From Salidesulfovibrio brasiliensis JCM 12178 (GTDB taxonomy: Bacteria > Desulfobacterota > Desulfovibrionia > Desulfovibrionales > Desulfovibrionaceae), in contig NZ_BBCB01000023.1 in assembly GCF_001311825.1 (NCBI RefSeq), forward strand, positions 1 through 40,019: 40,019 nucleotides of DNA. The letters are read 5' to 3'. The translations under genes were made by a program, and so were the position numbers. The notes under the pieces are model-generated. The model searched no databases, was not told where the DNA came from, and saw only the letters and a program-made list of their open reading frames with translations. Below are positions 9,901-16,930 of this stretch, piece by piece (position 1 is the first letter of the stretch; each line of letters starts with the position of its first letter).

Positions 9901-10222
9901 GGTTCTCGCCCACGAAATAGCGGACCGTTACGGCGGCGGAGTCGCGTCGCGAGGTGGAGTAGACGTACTCCACGCCGTCGATCTGCCAGAGCAGCCGTTC
10001 CAGCGGGGCGGTCACGAGGCGTTCCACTTCCTCTGCGGATGCGCCGGGCACCTGTACAACCACGTCGGCCATGGGAACCACGATCTGCGGCTCCTCCTCG
10101 CGAGGAGTCACCATGATGGCTGCCGCGCCCATGGCAAGGGCGGCGACGATGAGGACCACCGACATCTGCGAGGTCAGGAAATACTGGACTATGGACGCGA
10201 TGATGCCGCGCTGTTCACTCAT
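6995..10222 (-). CDS. RND efflux transporter permease (AcrB/HAE1-like)
   Basis: A 1075-residue proton-driven inner-membrane pump, of standard RND length. It starts with an N-terminal transmembrane helix, then the porter domain (ITPREEEPQI-like, VPGASAEEVERLV). Helices TM2-TM6 include GLVVDDPITNVDNIQRH, where the paired Asp residues are the proton-relay positions of TM4. A second porter half and TM7-TM12 (including GIVIRNSVVLIDFIHKA) follow. The VDDPITNVDNI variant belongs to a branch distinct from classic AcrB, and the substrate is unknown. The start codon overlaps the end of the upstream adaptor gene by four bases (ATGA), showing translational coupling. No outer-membrane TolC gene is adjacent. 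Confidence 0.95.
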   Translation of the reverse strand: MSEQRGIIASIVQYFLTSQMSVVLIVAALAMGAAAIMVTPREEEPQIVVPMADVVVQVPGASAEEVERLVTAPLERLLWQIDGVEYVYSTSRRDSAAVTVRYFVGENREDSLIKLHNAITKNLDMVPGVVSGWAIKPIEIDDVPIVNLTLHAEDGFEDRYSGHDLRRMAEELFHRLAETEDVSRLSLHGGQPSEVRVELSPERMAGYGISPLQAAEALRGANRSLPAGAFVHADERTELVSRSFLMTPGEVASLVVGVSEGRPVYLRDIATVVDGPAEPQAYSRIGFSDRFLKENGRDGDRSRPAVTLALAKKQGTNAVDVAEDIVRRAEELRQNVLPDGVAVEVTRDYGKTAQSKVNDLLESLLFAIVTVVALLAVALGRREALVVAVAVPVSFSLALFCNWLIGYTINRVTLFALILSLGLVVDDPITNVDNIQRHILMGRKKPLGATLDAVQEVLPPVIMSTLAIIVCFLPLFFITGMMGPYMAPMAANVPLTVTFSTLAALTVVPWMAYMLLRNHGPAKGEAPKTDDSDSVNPKLLAFYTRVLSPLLDSSRKRRVLLVAIIAGLGLCGALVLFRMVPLKMLPYDNKNELQLVVDMPEGTTLERTDRVLADFEQYLAGVPEVDNWVTFAGSPSPMDFNGMVRHYYWREKPELGDIRINFADKSRRQAQSHAIGLRLRDDLTDIADSHGATLKIVESPPGPPVIATLTGEIYGRPGQPYEDLVAGARHVEGLLKQAPGAVDTDTSSETDRQIIDFIIDKEKAALHGVSTQDIVHTMGMALGGENVSSVHVPGERQPLPVRMVLPPFLRTGPQKLGEVRMKTASGKMVPLAELGTFRTVPAEQPIWHKNLRRVAYVFAETAGTPPGEAVIDMGGSLEKNPLGPGLSVDWTGEGEWKITIDVFRDLGIAFAAALLGIYVLLIAETGSFVMPLLIMSAIPLTMLGILPGFWLLNIVAGDVVGGYGDPVFFTATSMIGMIALGGIVIRNSVVLIDFIHKAKAQGRDLRDSIIMSGAVRLRPIVLTALTTALGAWPITLDPIFSGLAWALIFGLFASTLFTLVVIPTGYFALYGNKTA

Positions 10223-11331
10223 CGGACTGCGCCTCCCACGGCCACGGTCTCGCCTCCGGTCAGGCCGGAGAGGATTTCCACCTTGCCGTCTATGGTGCGT
10301 CCGGTGCGAACGTGGATGCGCTGCCAGTCGTCGCCGGTCTTGACCAGCACGGTTTCAAGCTGCCCCACGCGGCGCACGGCGTTTTTAGGCACAAGCACGG
10401 CTTCTCCTGAATCCAGCGGGACGAGGAGGCGTCCGAACATGCCGGGAAAGAGGCCGGGCAGGTCAGGGAGCTCGGCCTTGACCACGAAGGAACGGGTGGC
10501 CGGGTCGGCCAGCGGTTCGATTTCGCGGATGACGCCGGTCTGTTCGGCGTTGGGGCCGAGGGCCGCGATAACCACGGGCACGCTCTGGCCGATGCGCAGC
10601 CTGCTGATAAGCCCTTCTCGGACCTGTGCTTCAAGGCGCAGGCTGCCGCCGGTCTGCAGGGTCAGCAACTCCTTGCCGGGAAAGGCGAGGTCGCCGGGAT
10701 CGGCGAATCGCTTGGCCACTTCACCGTCTTCCTGCGCGGTGATGGTGGTGTAGTCGAGGCTGATTTCTGATTCCTGTACGGCCTTTCTGGCCTGTTCCAC
10801 GTTGGATTCGGTTCCGCGCAGTCCGGCGCGGGCGCGGCTGAGTTCGGCCTGTGCCTGAAGGTAGGCGGTTTCGGCCTTTTCGGTTTCCTCTTCGGTAATC
10901 ACCTGCTGGGCGCGCAACTGCTTCATTCTTTCATAGGTGGATTTAGCCTTGTCGTAGGCCGCCTTGGCTGCGGCCACGCTCTTTCTTGCCTGCTCCATGC
11001 CGCTGCGGGCGGACTCAAGGCCCTGTCTGGCCTGCTCCAGCCGGGATTCGGACTGGCGGCTGTCGAGCACTACAAGCGCATCGCCCTTTTTGACGCTGTC
11101 GCCGGGGTTTACGCGGACTTCAAGCACGCGGCCCGTGACCTGCGCCTCCACGCGGATATCGGTGCGGGCCTGCACGGTTCCGACGGCCTCGCTGGTGCGG
11201 GGGACGCTCTCAAGCGTAGACAGGGCAGTGGCTTCCGGAGTGAAGTCGCTGCGTTCGGCCTTGCCGTTTTCCGGGGCAATGTCACCGCATGCGGCAAGCG
11301 CGAGGCAACATATGAGAAGAAGTATTTTCAT
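10219..11331 (-). CDS. RND efflux periplasmic adaptor subunit, lipoprotein
   Basis: Membrane fusion protein that bridges the RND pump to an outer-membrane channel. The start at 11331 (MKILLLICCLALAAC) is preferred over upstream codons because it gives a clean lipoprotein signal with lipobox LAAC (Cys15) and has AGGA upstream. Then come the barrel-sandwich half (TDIRVEAQVTGRVLEVRVNPGDSVKKGD), a long coiled-coil hairpin (about residues 95-175, with alternating Ala, Glu, Gln and Arg), the second lipoyl half, a beta-barrel (LRIGQSVPV) and a membrane-proximal domain (VLVPKNAVRRVG). It is the first gene of a two-gene operon with the permease and diverges from the radical SAM gene. Confidence 0.93.
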   Translation of the reverse strand: MKILLLICCLALAACGDIAPENGKAERSDFTPEATALSTLESVPRTSEAVGTVQARTDIRVEAQVTGRVLEVRVNPGDSVKKGDALVVLDSRQSESRLEQARQGLESARSGMEQARKSVAAAKAAYDKAKSTYERMKQLRAQQVITEEETEKAETAYLQAQAELSRARAGLRGTESNVEQARKAVQESEISLDYTTITAQEDGEVAKRFADPGDLAFPGKELLTLQTGGSLRLEAQVREGLISRLRIGQSVPVVIAALGPNAEQTGVIREIEPLADPATRSFVVKAELPDLPGLFPGMFGRLLVPLDSGEAVLVPKNAVRRVGQLETVLVKTGDDWQRIHVRTGRTIDGKVEILSGLTGGETVAVGGAVR

Positions 11332-11440
11332 GAGGAAATCCTGTTTTTGTCCGTGACTGTAGCGCATAATTCTCCACGATGGGAAGGGGAAAGAGGTTCA
11401 GGCGTGTCCCGTTGCCATGATGAATGAAAAGGAAGAGCGG

Positions 11441-12373
11441 GTGACGAAAAGTCCGAATTACACTGAATTGCATGACGCAGGTGAGCTTGGGCGGCGCGTA
11501 GACAGGGCTCTGGCCATGTTGGAGGAGTGCGAACTGTGTCCGCGCCGTTGCGGGGTGAATCGCCTTGAGGGCGAAACAGGCTGGTGTGGCGCGGGGCGGC
11601 ACGCGCATGTCGCAAGCTTTGGACCGCATTACGGCGAGGAGTCCGTGCTCGTGGGGCGCGGCGGCTCCGGGGCGATCTTTTTCTCTGGCTGCAACCTCGG
11701 GTGCATCTTCTGTCAGAACGCGGGCATCAGCCGGGACCCGGAGGCGGGCCCGGAGGCGTCATCCGAGGATTTGGCGGGCGTGATGCTCGATTTGCAGCGG
11801 CAGGGGTGCGGAAATATCAATTTCGTCACTCCTTCGCACGTTGTCCCGCAGATTCTTGAAGCGTTGCCCGTGGCCGTGGACCATGGCCTCTCGTTGCCGT
11901 TGGTGTTCAATTCGAGCGCGTACGATGCAGTGGAGACGCTCAAGCTGCTGGATGGCGTGGTGGATATCTACATGCCGGACGTGAAGATGTGGGACGAGGC
12001 GTTGTCGAAACGGTTGCTGCAGGCGGCGGACTACCCGGAGTGCGCCCGGAATGCGGTTGCGGAAATGCACCGGCAGACGGGTGACCTTGTTGTCGAGAAC
12101 GGCAGGGCCCGGCGGGGACTTTTGGTGCGCCATCTGGTCATGCCGCTGGGGGCCGCGGGCAGCGCGCAGTGGGCGCAGTGGCTGGCAAGACTCTCGATGC
12201 GGACATGGGTGAACGTCATGGGGCAGTATCATCCATGTCTTGACGCGCACGGGCATCCGGAGACTTCGCGGATGGTCTCGGAGAGTGAGTTGTGTGCCGC
12301 CTTTGAGGCCATGCGGGAGGCAGGGCTCCACAGGTTTGAGGGCAGAGAAGCTTTTGAACGACGATGCACATAG
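11441..12373 (+). CDS. Radical SAM protein, PflX-like (COG1313 type)
   Basis: An uncharacterised iron-sulfur protein related to pyruvate-formate-lyase-activating enzymes. An N-terminal cysteine group (ECELCPRRCGVNR) precedes the radical SAM CX3CX2C motif in FFSGCNLGCIFCQN, which binds the 4Fe-4S cluster that cleaves S-adenosylmethionine. INFVTPSHVVPQILEAL, IYMPDVKMWD and WVNVMGQYHPC are family hallmarks. A GTG start at 11441 is proposed because AGGAAGAG precedes it at good spacing. An in-frame ATG at 11417 has no visible ribosome site and would add eight residues. No glycyl-radical enzyme gene is adjacent, so the substrate is unknown. Confidence 0.88.
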   Translation: MTKSPNYTELHDAGELGRRVDRALAMLEECELCPRRCGVNRLEGETGWCGAGRHAHVASFGPHYGEESVLVGRGGSGAIFFSGCNLGCIFCQNAGISRDPEAGPEASSEDLAGVMLDLQRQGCGNINFVTPSHVVPQILEALPVAVDHGLSLPLVFNSSAYDAVETLKLLDGVVDIYMPDVKMWDEALSKRLLQAADYPECARNAVAEMHRQTGDLVVENGRARRGLLVRHLVMPLGAAGSAQWAQWLARLSMRTWVNVMGQYHPCLDAHGHPETSRMVSESELCAAFEAMREAGLHRFEGREAFERRCT

Positions 12374-12378
12374 TGGTA

Positions 12379-12408
12379 TTGACACTTTTGTCCAGAATGA
12401 AATATAGG
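12379..12408 (+). promoter_or_regulatory. Distal sigma70-type promoter upstream of glnA
   Basis: A consensus TTGACA (12379-12384), an 18-base spacer and TATAGG (12403-12408). It lies just past the radical SAM gene stop. A transcript from here would carry an untranslated leader of about 230 nt before glnA. Bases 12409-12557 contain no gene and no structure I recognise. Confidence 0.5.
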
Positions 12409-12557
12409 GGGTGTGCGGGCTCGAATTGCTCTTTACAATTTTGAACAATCGGCGCGGCAAAACAGAGGCTAGTTTTAACAAAAAACGTAATTTTACGGTC
12501 TGTCCGGGAGGTGGTTATAGAGGGTCAAGTTCATAAGGGTCCGAAAAGAATGTTTTT

Positions 12558-12586
12558 TTGGCACTTGGTACGCGACTTGATATAAA
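12558..12586 (+). promoter_or_regulatory. Proximal sigma70-type promoter of glnA
   Basis: TTGGCA (12558-12563), a 17-base spacer and TATAAA (12581-12586), an almost consensus promoter. The predicted start site is about 55 bases before the glnA ATG. Confidence 0.65.
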
Positions 12587-12646
12587 GCACCCCGTTCGAC
12601 ATGGAACGTTTGCCTGAAACCAACCAGCAAAACTCTGGAGGAAAAT

Positions 12647-13990
12647 ATGGAAATTCCCGTTTTCAATTGTAAGAACGCCGACGATGTAATGAAGGCTGTC
12701 AAAGACTACGACGTCAGCTTCATTCAGTACTGGTTCGTCGACATCCTCGGCACCCTGAAGTCGTTCCAGATCACCCCGAAGGAGCTGGAAGCTTCCTTTG
12801 AGGAAGGTATGGGCTTTGACGGCTCCTCGATCCTCGGCTTCTGCCGCATCGACGAGTCCGACATGGTCGCCATGCCCGATCCGACCACGTTCCAGATCTG
12901 CTCCTGGCGTCCTTCCGAGCGCCCGGTCGCACGCATGTTCTGCGACGTGGTCAACCCGGACGGCTCCCCGTTCGCCGCAGACTCCCGCGGCGTGCTGAAG
13001 CGCGTTCTTGCACAGGCCGCCGAAAAGGGCTTCACCTCCTACGTCGGCCCGGAACTCGAATTCTTCCTTTTCTCCGATGACCAGAGCACCGAGATTCTGG
13101 ATCACGGCGGATACTTCGACGCTCCGCCGCTCGACCTCGGCAACAACATCCGCCGCGACATCATTTTCGCGCTGGAAGCCATGGGCATCAACGTCGAATA
13201 CTCCCACCACGAAGTCGCTCCGTCCCAGCACGAGATCGACCTTCGCTACGACGAAGCCCTGAAAATGGCCGACATCGCCATGACCTACCGCGTGGTGGTC
13301 AAGGAAACCGCCCGCAAGCACGGCTGCTACGCAACCTTCATGCCCAAGCCGATCTTCGGTGAAAACGGCTCCGGCATGCACGTTCACCAGTCCCTGTTCA
13401 AGAACGGCAAGAACGTCTTCTACGATGGAGCCGACGAGTACAACCTGTCCGCTGAAGGGAAATCCTACATCGCAGGTATCCTCAAGCATGCTCCTGAATT
13501 CGTCTGCGTGACCAACCAGTGGGTGAACTCCTACAAGCGTCTGGTCCCGGGCTACGAAGCGCCGGTCTACATCGCCTGGGCGCGCCGCAACCGCTCCGCC
13601 CTTGTCCGCGTGCCCATGTACAAGCCGGGCAAGGAAATGGCCACCCGTATGGAACTGCGTTGTCCGGACCCGGCAGCCAACCCGTACCTGGCATGGGCCG
13701 TTCAGCTCGCCGCCGGCCTGAAGGGCATCGAAGAGAGCTACAACCTCGCCGCTCCGGTGGAAGAGGACATCTTCGAAATGAATGAGCGTCAGCTCAAGCG
13801 CAACAAGATCAAGGCGCTCCCCGGCTCCCTGTACGAAGCCGCCATGGCTCTCAAGAAGTCCAAGTTCATGAAGGAAGTGCTGGGCGACCACCTGCACAAC
13901 GCCCTCGTGGAAAACAAGATGGCCGAATGGGACGCCTACCGCACCCAGGTCACCGAGTTCGAAATCGAGCGCTACCTCCCGGTCCTGTAG
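12647..13990 (+). CDS. glnA: Glutamine synthetase, type I
   Basis: ATP-dependent ligation of ammonia to glutamate, the central ammonium-assimilation step in the cytoplasm. It is 447 residues long. Visible features are the N-terminal beta-grasp (IQYWFVDILGTLKSFQI), the GFDGSSI active-site loop from the neighbouring subunit, PELEFFLF (metal-binding Glu), the ATP/metal segment FMPKPIFGENGSGMHVHQS, and NPYLAWAVQLAAGLKGI. The region where adenylylated GSI-beta enzymes carry an NLY tyrosine reads NKIKALPGSLYEA. With the short length this points to a GSI-alpha-like enzyme without that adenylylation tyrosine (inference). There is a strong ribosome site (GGAGG), two promoters and a terminator, so it is a single-gene unit. 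Confidence 0.96.
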   Translation: MEIPVFNCKNADDVMKAVKDYDVSFIQYWFVDILGTLKSFQITPKELEASFEEGMGFDGSSILGFCRIDESDMVAMPDPTTFQICSWRPSERPVARMFCDVVNPDGSPFAADSRGVLKRVLAQAAEKGFTSYVGPELEFFLFSDDQSTEILDHGGYFDAPPLDLGNNIRRDIIFALEAMGINVEYSHHEVAPSQHEIDLRYDEALKMADIAMTYRVVVKETARKHGCYATFMPKPIFGENGSGMHVHQSLFKNGKNVFYDGADEYNLSAEGKSYIAGILKHAPEFVCVTNQWVNSYKRLVPGYEAPVYIAWARRNRSALVRVPMYKPGKEMATRMELRCPDPAANPYLAWAVQLAAGLKGIEESYNLAAPVEEDIFEMNERQLKRNKIKALPGSLYEAAMALKKSKFMKEVLGDHLHNALVENKMAEWDAYRTQVTEFEIERYLPVL

Positions 13991-14021
13991 TATCGGGAAC
14001 CGACCTTGCTCCTCATCAGAA

Positions 14022-14048
14022 GGCCCCGCTTTGCGGGGCCTTTTTTTT
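14022..14048 (+). terminator. Rho-independent terminator of glnA
   Basis: GGCCCCGC (14022-14029), a TTT loop and GCGGGGCC (14033-14040), followed by eight T residues. It lies 31 bases after the glnA stop and close to the 3' end of the convergent kinase gene. Confidence 0.92.
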
Positions 14049-14051
14049 CGA

Positions 14052-15518
14052 TTATTCCGACGGTGGGGCGAGGCTGAAGGAGAGGGTGGTCCCGTGCTCC
14101 TCACTCGTCTGCATTGAGAGCGAGCCGCCGAGCGTGGTGGCGATGAGCCGGGCAGAGTAGGTGCCGAGGCCGTTGCCGTGGCGTTTGCCGTGCGTTGCGT
14201 ACTTCTCGAAGAACGTCTGCCGGATCGGCTCGGGAACGGCCCCGTAGTTGTGCACCGTCAGCACCATGTCTTGGTCGCTGGCCTGTGCGCGGATGGTTAC
14301 CGTGCTCTGTTCGGGAGCCGCCTCCACAGCGTTTTTGACGATGTTGGAGAGCATGCTCCGATACAGGGTCGATTCCCCGGGGAAGGTCAGGTCTTCCCCG
14401 TCAAGGTGCACCGCCATGTCGAGGTTCTTGGCTGAAGAAACCACCTGATTGTCAACGAGGATCTGGTCCACGACCTTCTTCATTGCAACAGGCTCCGGCT
14501 TCAGCTCGTATGTGCCGCATTCCATGCTGTAAAGGGAGAGCGAGTCATCGATCATGTCCATGATCGTGCCCGAGGTCTGGGCGATCAGGCTCGCGCACTC
14601 CGAAACATCCCCTTCGGTCTGGTCTGCGAGGTAGCGCGAGAGGCTGAGTATCCCGCCAACAGGGCTCTTGAGGTCGTGCCGTGCAATGCGGTCAACATCC
14701 TCCTTGAGCTGGTCGAGCTCCTTGCGCTCGGTGATGTCGCGCAGGGAGACGAGCAGGGCCTTTTTGCGCTCCCACTCCATTTCCATGGAGCGACACTCCA
14801 CCACGCGCTTGCCGGACTCGCAGGGGATGCAGAGCTCTATGCTCGATTCTCCGGCCTCCGGAACCTTGAAACGCATGCTCTCTGGGGTCTGGGTGATTTC
14901 GTTTCCGAAAAGCTTGCGAGCGGCCGTGTTGAAGGTGATAACCTCGCCGCCCTCCGAGAGGACAAGCAGCGCATCCGGGTTGAGCTCGAAGAGTTGACGG
15001 GTCCGCTCCTGCTCTTCGGTGAGCATGCGGTTTCGCAGTGTCAGTTCACGCTGGGCGTTGATGAGCTCGTTGTTGAGCCGCATGAAGCTGTCGAGGTCTT
15101 CCTCGTCGGCGCAGGATTTGTGCGGTGCGTTGAGTGCCTGTTGGCATTGCCTGAGCATCACGCCCTGTTCGTTGACGATGGAGAGCATCTGTTCGTAGAG
15201 GCTGATGATGGTCTCGGGCGGTTGGGAGATGACGATGAAAACATGGTCGCTTTGCATCACGCCGAAAAAAAAGAGCGTGCTGATGGTGCTCCGGGTCCGG
15301 ACCGCAATCTCCCAGCCCATGGCCATGCTTTCTTCGTGCACATGGCGGAGGAAGAGCGATAGCTTTTCATGCGAGCCTTCGTCCACAAGCTCGTTAAGGT
15401 CGCGGACAGGGGAGGAATGAGAGAAAACACCCAGCCCGTCCGAGACGACGTTCAGGATGCTCCCGTCCGGGGAGCACGACAGGGCGGTGCCTTGTGTGGG
15501 GGAAGTAAACTGTTTCAT
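14052..15518 (-). CDS. PAS-domain sensor histidine kinase of the B12-binding operon
   Basis: A soluble-looking kinase of about 488 residues with no clear transmembrane helix. The N-terminal 150 residues are a divergent sensor region, followed by a coiled coil. A PAS domain follows (LFELNPDALLVLSEGGEVITFNTAARKLFG), then the dimerisation/phosphoacceptor helix IARHDLKSPVGG with the phosphorylated His. The ATPase domain has N-box SNIVKNAVEAAPE and G2 motif GNGLGTYSA. The G1 box is degenerate (VHNYGAV in place of DxGxG), seen in some divergent kinases. The start at 15518 (MKQFTSPTQG) has AGGATA upstream and lies four bases after the B12-binding gene. The longer frame to 15596 would overlap that gene. 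No response regulator is adjacent. Confidence 0.85.
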   Translation of the reverse strand: MKQFTSPTQGTALSCSPDGSILNVVSDGLGVFSHSSPVRDLNELVDEGSHEKLSLFLRHVHEESMAMGWEIAVRTRSTISTLFFFGVMQSDHVFIVISQPPETIISLYEQMLSIVNEQGVMLRQCQQALNAPHKSCADEEDLDSFMRLNNELINAQRELTLRNRMLTEEQERTRQLFELNPDALLVLSEGGEVITFNTAARKLFGNEITQTPESMRFKVPEAGESSIELCIPCESGKRVVECRSMEMEWERKKALLVSLRDITERKELDQLKEDVDRIARHDLKSPVGGILSLSRYLADQTEGDVSECASLIAQTSGTIMDMIDDSLSLYSMECGTYELKPEPVAMKKVVDQILVDNQVVSSAKNLDMAVHLDGEDLTFPGESTLYRSMLSNIVKNAVEAAPEQSTVTIRAQASDQDMVLTVHNYGAVPEPIRQTFFEKYATHGKRHGNGLGTYSARLIATTLGGSLSMQTSEEHGTTLSFSLAPPSE

Positions 15519-15522
15519 TATC

Positions 15523-16185
15523 CTATTGGGTGAGGTCTTTGCCGACCTTGACGGCCTGAAGCGCATCGGGGGCCCATGCGTCTGCACCGACCGCACTCAC
15601 AAGGTCCGGCGCCATGGTGAACGGCCTGCCGCCGACCATGACAGGCGGGGCCTTGTGCCCGAAGGTGCTTCTGACCGCGTCGATCAGCTCCTTGACCCGG
15701 CGGGTGTTGTACGTTGTGGTGCATGAGATGCAAAGAACGTCTGCATTGTGTCTGTCCAGAAAAGAGACCACGTCGTCGTTCGGCATCCCGGAGCCAAGAA
15801 ACTGTGTGGTCCAGTTCTCCATTTCGAAGAAGTCGCAGACCATGCGGATGCCGAGTTCGTGGATTTCTGTGTTGGCGCAGCAGCCGACCACGGTGCGGTT
15901 TGCAGAGCCGTCGCCCATGATGCGAGGAAATATGCTGGCCATGATGAGTTGCGTGGCAGCGGTGCAGTAGTGCTCCATGGCCACGCTGATGCGGTTGGCC
16001 TGCCAGAGGTCGCCGATGCGGTGCTGGGTGTGCTGGAAGACTTCCAGGTACAGCCGGGAGATGGAGAGGCCGCCGTCAAGGGCCTCCATGACCAGACGGG
16101 TCGCGGCGTCGCGATTGCCCTCCAGCAGAAGGTGCTGATACTGCTCGGCCATCTGGGCGGTGTCTGCGTGTCTGTCTTCTGTCAA
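15523..16185 (-). CDS. Free-standing cobalamin-binding sensor protein with CarH-type Wx9EH motif
   Basis: A 220-residue cytoplasmic protein. The N-terminal half is the four-helix cap of B12 proteins and contains W-QANRISVAM-EH. This is the exact Wx9EH motif that in CarH-type photoreceptors packs over the adenosyl group of adenosylcobalamin. The C-terminal Rossmann-like half has the base-off cobalamin signature ExHxxG (EIHELG, supplying the Co-ligand His), then SCTTTYN and VMVGGRPF. There is no DNA-binding or methyltransferase domain. Its start overlaps the preceding gene by four bases (16182-16185), and the kinase start follows its stop by four bases, so the three are co-translated. A light- or redox-sensing role feeding the kinase is inference from the motif and context. 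Confidence 0.85.
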   Translation of the reverse strand: MTEDRHADTAQMAEQYQHLLLEGNRDAATRLVMEALDGGLSISRLYLEVFQHTQHRIGDLWQANRISVAMEHYCTAATQLIMASIFPRIMGDGSANRTVVGCCANTEIHELGIRMVCDFFEMENWTTQFLGSGMPNDDVVSFLDRHNADVLCISCTTTYNTRRVKELIDAVRSTFGHKAPPVMVGGRPFTMAPDLVSAVGADAWAPDALQAVKVGKDLTQ

Positions 16186-16628
16186 ACCGCGTTCTCCTTT
16201 TCGGATTCCGGAGCGGTGAGCGGCTCCAGATCGCCAAGGTGCTCAAGAATCCACCGGTACTGGGCGGCAATGCCGTCATGCGCTGCGGGCGAGTTCTCCT
16301 TGAGGACGTCAAGGCAATGCCGCAGCATCCTGTCCCAGTATCCTATGGCAAAGCCGTGCGCGCGGTAGGCGCTCATGGCCCAGACCACGGTCTGGACAAA
16401 GGAATCGGGCGAATAGATTCCTGCCAGCGAGTCCATGTAGCGGAAGTGATTGACATGATTGGTCTGCATCATCTCGCGCTTGTCCTTTGGGACAAGGCGG
16501 TCAATGGCTGGCTCCGCAAGCATTCTGGCAGTTAGCGCATCTGCCAGTGATTCCGGGCTTCCAGCAGGAGCGGCGGCAGGACGGGGAAGGGCAGCGGCTG
16601 ATTCGACGAGTTCCGTAATGCGTTTCAT
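16182..16628 (-). CDS. Helical protein of unknown function, first gene of the B12-sensor operon
   Basis: 148 residues. The first 40 are Ala/Pro-rich and probably flexible. The rest is predicted all-alpha, with the conserved-looking block NHVNHFRYMDSLAGIYSPDSFVQ and YRAHGFAIGYWDRML ending in an amphipathic helix. Domains of this character occur next to cobalamin-binding sensors in other proteobacteria (recollection, not searched). I cannot name the family. The four-base overlap with the cobalamin-binding gene suggests an obligate partner, for example a regulatory subunit or the N-terminal half of a split sensor. The His and Tyr residues of the NHVNHFRYM block are candidate ligand-binding positions only. 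Confidence 0.7.
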   Translation of the reverse strand: MKRITELVESAAALPRPAAAPAGSPESLADALTARMLAEPAIDRLVPKDKREMMQTNHVNHFRYMDSLAGIYSPDSFVQTVVWAMSAYRAHGFAIGYWDRMLRHCLDVLKENSPAAHDGIAAQYRWILEHLGDLEPLTAPESEKENAV

Positions 16629-16930
16629 AGGCGTTTCTCGCTGTTGAGCATGAAGCGTGTCTCAATGTGTGAGGAAGAGCAATTATTTTCACGTATCCAG
16701 CAGAGGATATCTGGATGGCGGCATTGCTGCGGCAAAAAAGGTTCATCCGGGTATAAGCGTTTTAAAGAAAAAGAGGCGAGAAACACCTGCTCAAGAGCCT
16801 AGTTGTTAAGCGCCACTCTGGATGAGTGCGGTGTATGCCCACTATTGTGTAGGAGTGGACGAGAGTTCGCTCCTCTTCTTTTTCGCTTTGCGTTGACAGG
16901 GAATCTTCCTCCGGGGCATGGTTGCCGACA

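Noticed and set aside
7235-10753. An 1172-codon open frame on the plus strand opposite the RND pump
   Set aside because: It is antisense to a clear RND permease and adaptor, is very rich in His, Gly and Asp as expected from the complement of GC-rich coding DNA, and shows no domain.
12559-12576. Possible sigma54 promoter before glnA (GG-N10-GC)
   Set aside because: The -24 TTGGCAC part fits, but the -12 part lacks TTGC. The same bases form a much better sigma70 -35 with a 17-base spacer and TATAAA.
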